This document shows, one piece after another, positions 1 to 7,034 of a stretch of DNA of 19,087 bases; position 1 is the stretch's first letter, and every line of letters begins with the position of its first letter. Below the pieces are notes generated by a model. The model had not been told where the DNA came from and made no database searches. It saw only the letters and a list, made by a program, of their open reading frames with translations. This stretch comes from CAYTES01 sp964436935 (GTDB lineage Bacteria; Patescibacteriota; Gracilibacteria; UBA1369; UBA12473). A program made the translations under genes and the position numbers. The stretch is taken from NCBI GenBank assembly GCA_964436935.1, contig CAYTES010000025.1, positions 1 to 19,087 of the forward strand, read 5' to 3'.

Positions 1-107
1 CTCAACATAACTCGGCTATGTCTCGTAATTTCCTCGGTCGTCGCGTCCAAATCTGCGGCAAATCTTAAACCGAATCTGTAATACTTATTTACTTCCAAGC
101 CCTAACT
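1..107. repeat. One arm of a palindromic repeat element, cut by the window edge
   Basis: Read as reverse complement from about 107 inward, this stretch lines up with the outer-to-inner order of the complete element at 7035-7220: TTAGGG, then GGAAGTAAAT (GGAAATAAA there), TTACAGATT, GGTTTAAG, then a CGAGGAAAT block matching TTGAGAAAAAT. A small apex follows, ACATA pairing with TATGT at about 4-20. The window starts just past that apex, so only one arm is visible. It ends about 16 bases before the LCP gene. The minus strand is open through positions 2-82, but the match to a non-coding palindrome makes a protein unlikely. The homology was aligned by eye and the sequence is divergent. Confidence 0.55.
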
Positions 108-123
108 CGTTTCACTACTTGCC

Positions 124-1419
124 ATGAATAACGGTAAAGATCACGAACAACTCGGTGAAATGCATTGGCGGTACGTGGAAGAGTCGCATTCCACTCATGA
201 ATCCGCTCATAAGGATTCTCAGCCTTGGTGGAAAAGTTTTTTAAAGTCACATTTCACTCTCCATGATTTGCGTTGGGCATTTCTGGGAGTTGGAGTGGCT
301 TTTATTGTACTAACAGCGGGAACGGCTTATGTGAATAAAAAAATCGTCAATGAACTACAAGAAAAAGATCAACAAGTGAATTCGTTGATCGAAGAAGTGG
401 GGGAATTGAAGCAAGATAATTTAACCTTATACACGCAACTCAATGCCAACACGGAAGCCGTGACGGCCATCCAAGAAAACATTGCCCGCCTTAAAGAAAG
501 AGTTCAATTGGTGGATCAAAGCGATGCCTTCGCCCTACAGTCGCAGGTGGAAACACTCAATAATGATTTAAACACTCAGTCGGTGGCCTTGAAAAGTTTA
601 ATCAATGCGGGGCTGACGTTTTCGGGTTTTTCCAAAGTAGAAGCGCAGGAAAGTTTTGAAGTACTGATTTTAGGAACCCATGGACGCCTCACCGATACCG
701 TCATGTTGGCTTCCGTGAATGCCGAAACCGAAAAAATCAATTTGGTGAGTATTCCACGCGATTTAGTGGTGGGGGGAAGACGAATCAATGAATCCTTTTA
801 TCGATTTGGGATTGATGAAGTCCGCAATCAAATTGAAGACGTGACCGGTCTTTACCCTGAAAAGTATGTCGTGATCGACATGAAATCCTTCGAAGATTTA
901 GTGGATGCATTGGGTGGAATTGATGTTCAGGTGAAAAAGGATTTATACGATTCCATGTACCCCGGTCCGAACTACACCTACGAAACGCTGAACATTAAAG
1001 CGGGAAACCATCATTTTGATGGGGTTACAGCCTTGAAGTATGCACGAAGCCGAAAATCCACCACGGATTTTGACCGTGCCGCTCGTCAACAAGAAATTAT
1101 CGAATCCTTAAAGACTAAAATTTTATCCACCAATCCTTTAACGAATGTGGATCAGGTCATAGGGATCTATGACTCCCTAAAAGAATCGGTCCAAACGGAT
1201 ATCGATTTATGGGCCTTGATCAGTTACATTCGTCAGTACAGTGAGTACGAGGTGTTGGGAGGGCACGTACTCAGTACAAGTAATTACCTGTATCCCACCA
1301 CGGGCGAAGGAGGAGCTTATCTTTTGGTTCCAAAAGCCGGAGATTTCAGCGAAATTCAGGCTTATGTGGCCGGAGTGGTGAACGGGGAAGAGGTGAATGA
1401 GGATGAAGTGCAGAAGTAG
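124..1419 (+). CDS. LCP (LytR-CpsA-Psr) family cell-wall polymer ligase with coiled-coil stalk
   Basis: LCP proteins transfer lipid-linked anionic or other polymers to peptidoglycan outside the membrane. The 431-aa product has a hydrophilic cytoplasmic N-terminus (1-50), one membrane segment (about 51-70), a long heptad-like coiled coil (about 71-155) and the LCP domain (about 178-345). Family motifs seen are LGTHGRLTDTVMLASVN near 182, SIPRD at 209-213, and YARSR at 306-310 followed by DFDRAARQQE. These carry the conserved Arg and Asp residues that bind the polyprenyl-pyrophosphate substrate in the family. The long stalk between membrane and catalytic domain is unusual. The ATG at 124 has no Shine-Dalgarno and follows the end of a palindromic repeat; a later Met (residue 13) is possible. 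The downstream neighbour starts 13 bases after the stop. The family call is secure; the exact polymer is unknown. Confidence 0.93.
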   Translation: MNNGKDHEQLGEMHWRYVEESHSTHESAHKDSQPWWKSFLKSHFTLHDLRWAFLGVGVAFIVLTAGTAYVNKKIVNELQEKDQQVNSLIEEVGELKQDNLTLYTQLNANTEAVTAIQENIARLKERVQLVDQSDAFALQSQVETLNNDLNTQSVALKSLINAGLTFSGFSKVEAQESFEVLILGTHGRLTDTVMLASVNAETEKINLVSIPRDLVVGGRRINESFYRFGIDEVRNQIEDVTGLYPEKYVVIDMKSFEDLVDALGGIDVQVKKDLYDSMYPGPNYTYETLNIKAGNHHFDGVTALKYARSRKSTTDFDRAARQQEIIESLKTKILSTNPLTNVDQVIGIYDSLKESVQTDIDLWALISYIRQYSEYEVLGGHVLSTSNYLYPTTGEGGAYLLVPKAGDFSEIQAYVAGVVNGEEVNEDEVQK

Positions 1420-1432
1420 TTTATAAATTTAT

Positions 1433-1621
1433 ATGAATAGTAAATCAAAAAAACTTGAATTAAAAAGTATTAAAACTCAACTTCAAAAAAGAGATCATGA
1501 GATCATTTTGCTTAAAAGCATTTTAAAAAAAGTGAGATCTTTAAAAGAAAAGAAGAATAAAGTGAAAGAAGAATCGGTTTTAGAAAATTTGGAAAATGAA
1601 TTGAATTCTATAATGGATTGA
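1433..1621 (+). CDS. Small charged coiled-coil protein, 62 aa
   Basis: Unrecognised 62-aa protein, rich in Lys, Glu and Leu. Its hydrophobic spacing (for example KTQLQKRDHEIILLKSILKK) suggests a single amphipathic helix or coiled coil. It has no signal peptide or membrane segment. The stop TGA (1619-1621) is one base before the ATG of the next gene, which argues for translational coupling and a joint function. Base composition is AT-rich like the downstream gene and unlike the LCP gene before it. There is no Shine-Dalgarno; a TATAAA at 1422-1427 lies 5 bases before the ATG, but no good -35 accompanies it. It is likely a real gene because of the tight spacing and matching composition, but no function can be assigned. 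Confidence 0.6.
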   Translation: MNSKSKKLELKSIKTQLQKRDHEIILLKSILKKVRSLKEKKNKVKEESVLENLENELNSIMD

Positions 1622-1622
1622 T

Positions 1623-3455
1623 ATGGTGATTCACGAAAAAGTGAGTGAGTTTGAGGGTAAAATCAATCAAAATATCGATGCCGGTATTGATAAATTATTG
1701 GTTAATCTTAAGGAAAAAGACCAAGAGAAAGCAAAAAGGGCAGAAGAATTGAGGAAACTTTTAAAGAGAGAGATTACCGGAAACGAGGATTATAAATACA
1801 CGCAAGATTTTGATATTCAATGGACGGAATGGATCACTGTTTTTGAAGAATTGAAAAAAGAGCATGGGCCATTGTTGCAAGAATTTGGAATAACAGGGCC
1901 AGAGATGCTTAGAAATTTTATAGGGGTTATTGATTATGAGTTTCATCAATTTGTCCGAGAACCGGGGTTGGCGATTAAGAATGGACTTATTGACCCTAAA
2001 AATTTGGAAACCTATCTTGAAATGCTATGGTTAGATCCGCATATTGCTAGTCCATTTTTAATACTAAGACAGAAAGAATCTCTTGCCCAAGTTTTGCGAT
2101 TTCCGATTGGCAAAGAACTTATTTTAAGAGCTGGTTATTTTTCCCCGGAAATAATGATGTATTTTGAAAAATGGAAAGATTCACCAATCGCTATTAAATT
2201 ATTAGAAGAATGTATATATAGTTCACAAGGTCGCGATGATTTAAAGGCGAAGGCTTTAAAAGATTTACGGTCGCAAGAATTGATTTCTCTAAATGAGTAT
2301 AAAAGATTGATCGGTTTAATGCCTCAACGTAGCTCAGATGTTGAATTTATTGAAAAGCTTTTACCGTCAAAGGAAAAATTTTCATTATCAAATTTTTTTC
2401 AAGATAGGTCCGTAAGGGGAGTGTCGCGTATTAAGGATGAATGGATTTATACAGGAGATGAATACAATGAGATGGCACGGCATCAGCTGAAACTTTTAGT
2501 GTGTAGGAATTTACATTTTAAGGGTTTACCCATCACGGAGGCTAACGTAAAGAAAGAAAATCGAATTTTATTAAAAAAGAGACTTCAATATAAAAATATT
2601 AGTTTATTTAGGGATAGGAGTGTGATGGTTTTAGCCCATAATGAAACATTGCGTGATGGCAGAGATGAGGAGGGCAATCCTTTGTGGGAGATAGAATATG
2701 AAATAAAGGAATTTGCATCGAACGATGTGAATCAATTCGGGAAAAAAGGAACACTTGAAAAAATAGAAAACGATATGGGGAAAGGTCGTTTAGACGTTAG
2801 GAGGGCGGAACGAGAATTCGGTAAATTAAAAGAGCAAAAGAAGACGATCCTTAAAGAAATAGCTACAAAAACACCTCCATTTACCTTTGTATTTACAGGA
2901 CATGGATCACCAGACAGTATTTTTCTTTCAGATGGACAAATGCCGGGTAATATCAATCAAAATCCTCATGAAAGCGAAAAAACGATTAAAATTACTTACA
3001 TTGAATTGGCAAAAGCTATTATAGAAAGAAAAAATAATTTCCCCCGTTTTTCATTTAAAGATAATCCGGATATATTCCTTTTTTTGGATTGTTATAGCTC
3101 TGATTTTATGCGAAATTTATATGCAAAAATTGGGAATAAGGGGCCTAAACCAATTGCTATCGCAGCATCAGAGTATGGCCAAGTTTCATATGGAAGAAGT
3201 AGTAGTAAGTACGATAGTTCTTTTTTTGAAGATGTATTGGGGCAAAGTTTTTTAGATTCTATGCAAGAAAATGCAAAGAATTTCTTAAAATATAATACAC
3301 CCAATTATCCTAACAAATTTACTTTAGGAACCATCATGGATCGGGAATTCATGTCGGATTCTGATCCCGTTATCTATATGCCGAGTGATGATAATGAAAG
3401 CGGTATTTATCAGCTTAGCCAAAAATCACTCGATCCATCAGAGATAGCAACTTGA
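1623..3455 (+). CDS. Putative clan CD (caspase/legumain-like) cysteine peptidase-like protein
   Basis: This 610-aa protein has no signal peptide or membrane segment, so it is probably cytoplasmic. Residues 1-400 are mainly helical and charged and match no domain I recognise. The C-terminal third shows a clan CD peptidase pattern: a hydrophobic strand ending in His-Gly (FTFVFTGHGSPD, His427), then about 63 residues later a second hydrophobic strand ending in Asp-Cys (IFLFLDCYSSDF, Cys490). In caspases, legumains and gingipains this arrangement supplies the catalytic dyad. A further strand (KPIAIAASEYGQ) follows, as expected for the fold. The gene starts one base after the 62-aa ORF and ends 25 bases before a convergent tRNA. 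Sampled lines are about 30-33% G+C against 42-52% in lcp and murC. Peptidase activity is inferred; a pseudo-enzyme or a substrate-binding role is possible. Confidence 0.75.
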   Translation: MVIHEKVSEFEGKINQNIDAGIDKLLVNLKEKDQEKAKRAEELRKLLKREITGNEDYKYTQDFDIQWTEWITVFEELKKEHGPLLQEFGITGPEMLRNFIGVIDYEFHQFVREPGLAIKNGLIDPKNLETYLEMLWLDPHIASPFLILRQKESLAQVLRFPIGKELILRAGYFSPEIMMYFEKWKDSPIAIKLLEECIYSSQGRDDLKAKALKDLRSQELISLNEYKRLIGLMPQRSSDVEFIEKLLPSKEKFSLSNFFQDRSVRGVSRIKDEWIYTGDEYNEMARHQLKLLVCRNLHFKGLPITEANVKKENRILLKKRLQYKNISLFRDRSVMVLAHNETLRDGRDEEGNPLWEIEYEIKEFASNDVNQFGKKGTLEKIENDMGKGRLDVRRAEREFGKLKEQKKTILKEIATKTPPFTFVFTGHGSPDSIFLSDGQMPGNINQNPHESEKTIKITYIELAKAIIERKNNFPRFSFKDNPDIFLFLDCYSSDFMRNLYAKIGNKGPKPIAIAASEYGQVSYGRSSSKYDSSFFEDVLGQSFLDSMQENAKNFLKYNTPNYPNKFTLGTIMDREFMSDSDPVIYMPSDDNESGIYQLSQKSLDPSEIAT

Positions 3456-3479
3456 TCAGAGCATTTTTGATTTGAATTT

Positions 3480-3556
3480 TGGTAGCAGGGGGCGGATTTG
3501 AACCGCCGACCCCAGGCTTATGAGTCCTGTGCTCTAACCAACTGAGCTACCCTGCC
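3480..3556 (-). tRNA. tRNA-Met(CAU), elongator type (tRNA-Ile2 not excluded)
   Basis: A 77-nt cloverleaf reads on the minus strand from GGCAGGG (3556-3550) to an encoded CCA (3482-3480). The acceptor stem GGCAGGG/CCCTGCT pairs with a G1-U72 wobble, the D-arm is GCTC/GAGC, the anticodon loop is CTCATAA (anticodon CAU), and the T-arm is GGCGG TTCAAAT CCGCC. The anticodon stem CAGGA/GCCTG has an A31-G39 mismatch next to the loop. C1-A72 is absent, so this is not the initiator. CAU also occurs in the lysidine-modified tRNA-Ile2, which sequence inspection cannot exclude. It lies downstream of the initiator tRNA on the same strand, probably in one transcript. Confidence 0.93.
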
Positions 3557-3586
3557 ACAAACGAAAAAACCGAAAATTCTCTCACC

Positions 3587-3640
3587 ATTTTAAAAGAATA
3601 TTACCCTTAACGGAAGGGCTATTTCTTTTACTTTTAAAAT
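3587..3640. other. Nested inverted repeat in the spacer between the two tRNAs
   Basis: Perfect 10-base arms ATTTTAAAAG (3587-3596) and CTTTTAAAAT (3631-3640) enclose a second hairpin, CCCTT (3604-3608) / AAGGG (3614-3618), with a 5-base loop. In the tRNA precursor this could fold into a long hairpin between the two tRNAs. No run of T directly follows on the minus strand, so a processing or spacer structure is more likely than a terminator. Confidence 0.45.
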
Positions 3641-3641
3641 T

Positions 3642-3716
3642 TGGTTGCGGAGGGTGGACTCGAACCACCGACCTCCAGGTTATGAGCCTGGCGAGCTGCC
3701 ACTGCTCCACTCCGCG
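3642..3716 (-). tRNA. Initiator tRNA-fMet(CAU)
   Basis: A 75-nt cloverleaf reads on the minus strand from CGCGGAG (3716-3710) to an encoded CCA (3644-3642). The C1-A72 mismatch of the acceptor stem (CGCGGAG/CTCCGCA) is the hallmark of bacterial initiators and blocks EF-Tu use. The anticodon loop is CTCATAA and the T-arm is GGTGG TTCGAGT CCACC. The anticodon stem is CCAGG/CCTGG, so the usual three G-C pairs (29-41, 30-40, 31-39) are reduced to A29-U41 plus two G-C pairs. The tRNA lies 76 bases downstream of the DivIC-like gene and upstream of the elongator-type tRNA. Confidence 0.95.
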
Positions 3717-3792
3717 TCAATTTGCCCATTCTTTTTAAAGAGCTCACGTACTTTAATTCAGAATCAATGATTAGGCAACCTCAAACCTTTAT

Positions 3793-4212
3793 TCAATAAC
3801 GATAAGGATTTTTTTCAAACAAAAAAGCCCACCATTTCTGAGGATTGTTCAAGTTTGCCATGGAGCGCTCCTCGGTTTCTTGGGCCACTTGCCCCGCTGG
3901 AACGCTTTCCGTATTGGTTTGGCCAATGATGATCAATTCTTCTCCGGGTTTCACAAGATTTAAATTCTGTTTTGCAATTTTCTCGATGTAAGCTTCGGAA
4001 GTGTAGTATTTATAATCCTCCAATTTTTTAAGATTCTCTTCCTGAAGTTGAGTATTTTTAGTTTCAAAATTTTTGATGTGTCGATCAATTTGGTAACTTT
4101 CGTAAATCGTAACGGTCAAATTATAAAGCATGTAAGCCAATAAAATCAAACCTCCCACAACAATGAGTCGAGTGATGTTAAATTGAGATTGAGAATAAGG
4201 AGTGTAGGCCAT
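3793..4212 (-). CDS. Septum formation initiator family protein (DivIC/FtsB-like)
   Basis: Bitopic division protein of the DivIC/FtsB/FtsL group, which links early and late divisome proteins at the septum. The 139-aa product has a short cytoplasmic N-terminus, one membrane helix (about 14-36), a coiled coil (about 38-70), and the family's signature segment TSEAYIEKIAKQNLNLVKPGEE (71-92). Trp and Phe residues (WWAF) sit near the C-terminus. The ATG at 4212 was chosen over the upstream in-frame start at 4320 because the extra 36 residues would read through the divergent promoter region and add a non-membrane, basic segment atypical for the family. It faces murC divergently, consistent with an envelope and division role. 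The family call is firm; the DivIC versus FtsB name is not. Confidence 0.85.
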   Translation of the reverse strand: MAYTPYSQSQFNITRLIVVGGLILLAYMLYNLTVTIYESYQIDRHIKNFETKNTQLQEENLKKLEDYKYYTSEAYIEKIAKQNLNLVKPGEELIIIGQTNTESVPAGQVAQETEERSMANLNNPQKWWAFLFEKNPYRY

Positions 4213-4252
4213 GGGCAATGCAAAAATTGTGCGGAAATTGTTTCGGAACTTT

Positions 4253-4280
4253 ATTTTACCAAGCCGGGCGCATTTTTCAA
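4253..4280 (-). promoter_or_regulatory. Sigma70-type promoter for the DivIC-like gene
   Basis: Minus strand: TTGAAA (-35, 4280-4275), 16-base spacer, TAAAAT (-10, 4258-4253). The start codon at 4212 lies about 40 bases downstream of the -10. It is back to back with the murC promoter. Confidence 0.6.
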
Positions 4281-4287
4281 CCTCGCC

Positions 4288-4316
4288 TTGAGCTTTTGAT
4301 GTGAACCTTTTACCAT
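4288..4316 (+). promoter_or_regulatory. Candidate promoter of murC, predicting a leaderless mRNA
   Basis: TTGAGC (-35, 4288-4293), 17-base spacer, TACCAT (-10, 4311-4316). Only six bases separate the -10 from the murC ATG at 4323, so a start site 7 bases downstream would fall on the A of the ATG. That fits the absence of a Shine-Dalgarno. The -10 is a moderate match. Confidence 0.45.
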
Positions 4317-4322
4317 ACAATC

Positions 4323-5624
4323 ATGGAAACTCTCGAAAAGCGAATTCATTTTGTGGGAATTGGAGGCATTGGCATGAGTGCATTAGCGCGCTTGTATCAT
4401 CAAAAAGGATGGACGGTCAGTGGTTCAGATCGCGAGGATTCGGTTTTGCTTCATGCCCTTCGAAGGGAAGGAATTACCGTTTTCTCCAGCCATGCCACAG
4501 ACCAGGTTCCGCATGATGTGGAAGCGGTGGTGTATTCGGAAGCCATTCCATTGGATAATGTGGAATTGCAGTCGGGTCGCTCTTTAAATCTTACCCTAAA
4601 AACGTATTTTGAAGCGTTGGGGGAATGGACCGAAGAGTATAGAGCCATTTGCGTGGCGGGCACGCATGGAAAAACCACCACCACCGCGCTCATTTCGCTT
4701 TTGCTCTTAGCCACCGGGCAAGATCCTACCGTGGTGATAGGAACCCAAATGAGCGAATTGGAAGGCAAAAATATGCGTCTGGGTCAGGGGAAAATCATGG
4801 TGGTGGAATCGTGTGAATACCGTCGTTCCTTTCTTCATCTCAAGCCTTATATTGCCGTATTGACCAATATTGAACTGGATCATGTCGACTATTATCGGGA
4901 TGAAGAAGATTATCTTTCGGCATTTCAGGACTTCGTGAGTCGAATCGATCCCAAGGGTGTTTTGGTCGCCAACGGCGAGGATAACAATGTACGGAAGGTG
5001 GCACAATCGGCTCCTTGTAAGGTGGTTTATTATTCCTTCCAGTCTCCCAAAGCTGGTTCTTTCAACCTTCAGGTTCCGGGAACACATAATCTTTCCAATG
5101 CGCTGGCCGCCTATGCGGTGGGGGAGGCACTGAATTTGAATGAAAAAACCATGTTACAGGCACTTTCTTCCTTTAAAGGGACCTGGAGACGGTTTGAATA
5201 CAAAGGAGCCTTTAACGGAGCGGATATTTATGATGATTATGCCCATCACCCTACGGAAATCCAAGCCACCCTGCAGGCCGCGCGCGAAAAATATCCCGAT
5301 CATCGCTTGATTGCGGTATTTCAGCCTCATCAGTACAGCCGGGCGCATCATTTTTTGGACGGATTTGCTCGTGCGTTCACCTTGGCGGATGAAGTAGTGA
5401 TTCCCAACATTTATGAAGCGCGCGATTCACAGCAGGATAAAAAAGCCGTATCGGTGGAATCCTTGGTTCACGAAATTCAAAAATTTCATCCCGAGGTGCG
5501 CAATGGCGAGGGACTGGAAAAAACAGCGCAGTATTTAAAGGAAATGCTCCAACCGAATGATTTGGTACTGTTGATGGGAGCGGGCGATGTATGGAAGGTG
5601 GGGGACAGCCTATTATCTCGTTAG
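4323..5624 (+). CDS. murC: UDP-N-acetylmuramate--L-alanine ligase
   Basis: Cytoplasmic ATP-dependent ligase that adds L-Ala to UDP-MurNAc, the first peptide step of peptidoglycan synthesis. The 433-aa protein has the N-terminal Rossmann motif VGIGGIGMSALA (11-22), the P-loop GTHGKTT (113-119), the ESCEYRRSF and TNIELDHVDYY segments of the Mur central domain, and the C-terminal domain motifs WRRFE, DDYAHHPTEI and FQPHQYSR. The GIGGIGMS and AHHPTE signatures separate MurC from MurD, MurE and MurF. It is slightly shorter than the usual 450-490 aa. The ATG lies just after the -10 of a candidate promoter and has no Shine-Dalgarno. Its stop overlaps the cysS stop in convergent orientation, leaving no space for a separate terminator. 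Confidence 0.97.
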   Translation: METLEKRIHFVGIGGIGMSALARLYHQKGWTVSGSDREDSVLLHALRREGITVFSSHATDQVPHDVEAVVYSEAIPLDNVELQSGRSLNLTLKTYFEALGEWTEEYRAICVAGTHGKTTTTALISLLLLATGQDPTVVIGTQMSELEGKNMRLGQGKIMVVESCEYRRSFLHLKPYIAVLTNIELDHVDYYRDEEDYLSAFQDFVSRIDPKGVLVANGEDNNVRKVAQSAPCKVVYYSFQSPKAGSFNLQVPGTHNLSNALAAYAVGEALNLNEKTMLQALSSFKGTWRRFEYKGAFNGADIYDDYAHHPTEIQATLQAAREKYPDHRLIAVFQPHQYSRAHHFLDGFARAFTLADEVVIPNIYEARDSQQDKKAVSVESLVHEIQKFHPEVRNGEGLEKTAQYLKEMLQPNDLVLLMGAGDVWKVGDSLLSR

Positions 5625-7033
5625 GCGGGATAGTACCGTTGCCCATCCGGAGTGTCTTCAACAACAATGGAGTATTTTCCCAAGACTTCTTGTCTCAATC
5701 GATCCGACTCCGCGTAGTTTTTATGCTCTCGTGCCTCTTGTCGCTTGGCAATAAGGGCAAGTGCTTCTTCGGGAAAAACACTGTCCATGGACTTTTTGTC
5801 GTAATTGGGTTTTAAAATATTCAAAATCGCATTCGTTTTTTGCATCAAATGAGTATAAATTTTTTCACAATCCTGGATGGAAAGCTCTTTGGATTCCAAA
5901 TGTTTATTGAGTGTCTTGATGAGTACGAATAACGCCGACAAAGCGCCGGGAGTATCAAAATCGTCTTTCATGCTTTTATGGAATTCCAATTCGAATTGTT
6001 GAATGAAAGTGGAAATATCAAGTTCACTTTTTGTGCTTTGATTGCTGTGTAAGCGATACATGAATTGATCGATACCACTGAGTGCATTCTTCGACTGCTC
6101 CAGCTGCTCATCCGAAAACTCAATCGGGCTGCGATAATGGGCCGTGAGATAGAAAAAGCGTACCACTCGCGCATCGTATTTTTTGAAAATATCTTTCAGA
6201 GTAAAAAAATTGCCGAGCGATTTGCTCATTTTTTCTTTATTCACATTGATAAAACCATTGTGCAGCCAGTAGCGACAAAAGGGCGTGTCATACGCGGCCT
6301 GCGACTGTGCGATTTCATCCTCATGGTGAGGAAAAATCAAATCCATGCCTCCTCCATGAATATCGAAAGGTTGCCCCAGCTCGCTTTTAGACATGGCGCT
6401 ACATTCGATATGCCACCCCGGCCGACCTTTTCCCCAGGGGCTCTCCCAGAAAGGTTCTCCGGGTTTTTCCTTTTTCCAAAGCACAAAATCGTGGGGATGC
6501 TTTTTTTTGTCATCGGCCTCCACTCGTGCGCCGGCGCGTAAATCGTCTCGTTTTTGTTTGGACAACTTGCCATATTCCGGAAATTTTTCGATTTCAAAAT
6601 AAACGCCGTCTTCCAGTTCGTAGGCATGGCCTCGCTCCATCAATCGTTCAATGATTTCAATCATCGACTGAACATAATCCGTGGCTTTGGTTTGCACCGT
6701 CGGTGGCTTCACTCCCAATTTCGCGTAGTCGTCTTGATATTCCGGAATGATTTTTTCAGCCAACTCCGCAACAGTAATACCATCTTCGGCCGCCCGTTGA
6801 ATCATTTTATCGTCAATATCCGTATAGTTGGTGACAAAAGTCACATTTTTTCCTCCATAACAATATTCCAAATACCGTCGAATCACATCAAAAGCCACCG
6901 CAGATCGACCGTGCCCCAAATGCCCGTAATCATAAACCGTGGGACCGCACAGATACATGGAAACTTTTCCTTCTTCCAAAGGTTTAAAATTTTCTTTTTT
7001 GCCGCTTAACGTGTTGTGAACCACTAATTCCAT
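5621..7033 (-). CDS. cysS: Cysteinyl-tRNA synthetase
   Basis: Class I aminoacyl-tRNA synthetase that charges tRNA-Cys. The 470-aa protein has the CysRS opening YLCGPTVYDYGHLGH with Zn ligand Cys29 and the HIGH-type motif HLGH at 38-41. The further Zn-site elements GWHIECSAMS and FPHHEDEIAQS are present, and KMSKS is at 268-272. The C-terminal helical anticodon region is present and the length is normal. The start codon lies one base from a 186-bp palindromic element that separates cysS from yggT, so any leader or promoter must come from that element. There is no Shine-Dalgarno. The stop TAA (5623-5621) interlocks with the murC TAG on the other strand through the shared bases TTAG. Confidence 0.97.
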   Translation of the reverse strand: MELVVHNTLSGKKENFKPLEEGKVSMYLCGPTVYDYGHLGHGRSAVAFDVIRRYLEYCYGGKNVTFVTNYTDIDDKMIQRAAEDGITVAELAEKIIPEYQDDYAKLGVKPPTVQTKATDYVQSMIEIIERLMERGHAYELEDGVYFEIEKFPEYGKLSKQKRDDLRAGARVEADDKKKHPHDFVLWKKEKPGEPFWESPWGKGRPGWHIECSAMSKSELGQPFDIHGGGMDLIFPHHEDEIAQSQAAYDTPFCRYWLHNGFINVNKEKMSKSLGNFFTLKDIFKKYDARVVRFFYLTAHYRSPIEFSDEQLEQSKNALSGIDQFMYRLHSNQSTKSELDISTFIQQFELEFHKSMKDDFDTPGALSALFVLIKTLNKHLESKELSIQDCEKIYTHLMQKTNAILNILKPNYDKKSMDSVFPEEALALIAKRQEAREHKNYAESDRLRQEVLGKYSIVVEDTPDGQRYYPA

Positions 7034-7034
7034 C

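Noticed and set aside
2..82. Open minus-strand reading frame at the left edge, as the start of a protein
   Set aside because: The same sequence matches the arm of the non-coding palindromic element at 7035-7220, and no start or family motif is seen.
4213..4320. N-terminal extension of the DivIC-like protein (175 aa form)
   Set aside because: It would read through the divergent promoter region up to the murC start, and adds a basic segment not seen in the family. The Met at 4212 gives a normal bitopic protein.
6065..6541. 158-aa plus-strand ORF
   Set aside because: Antisense to cysS, which has intact catalytic motifs across the same bases.
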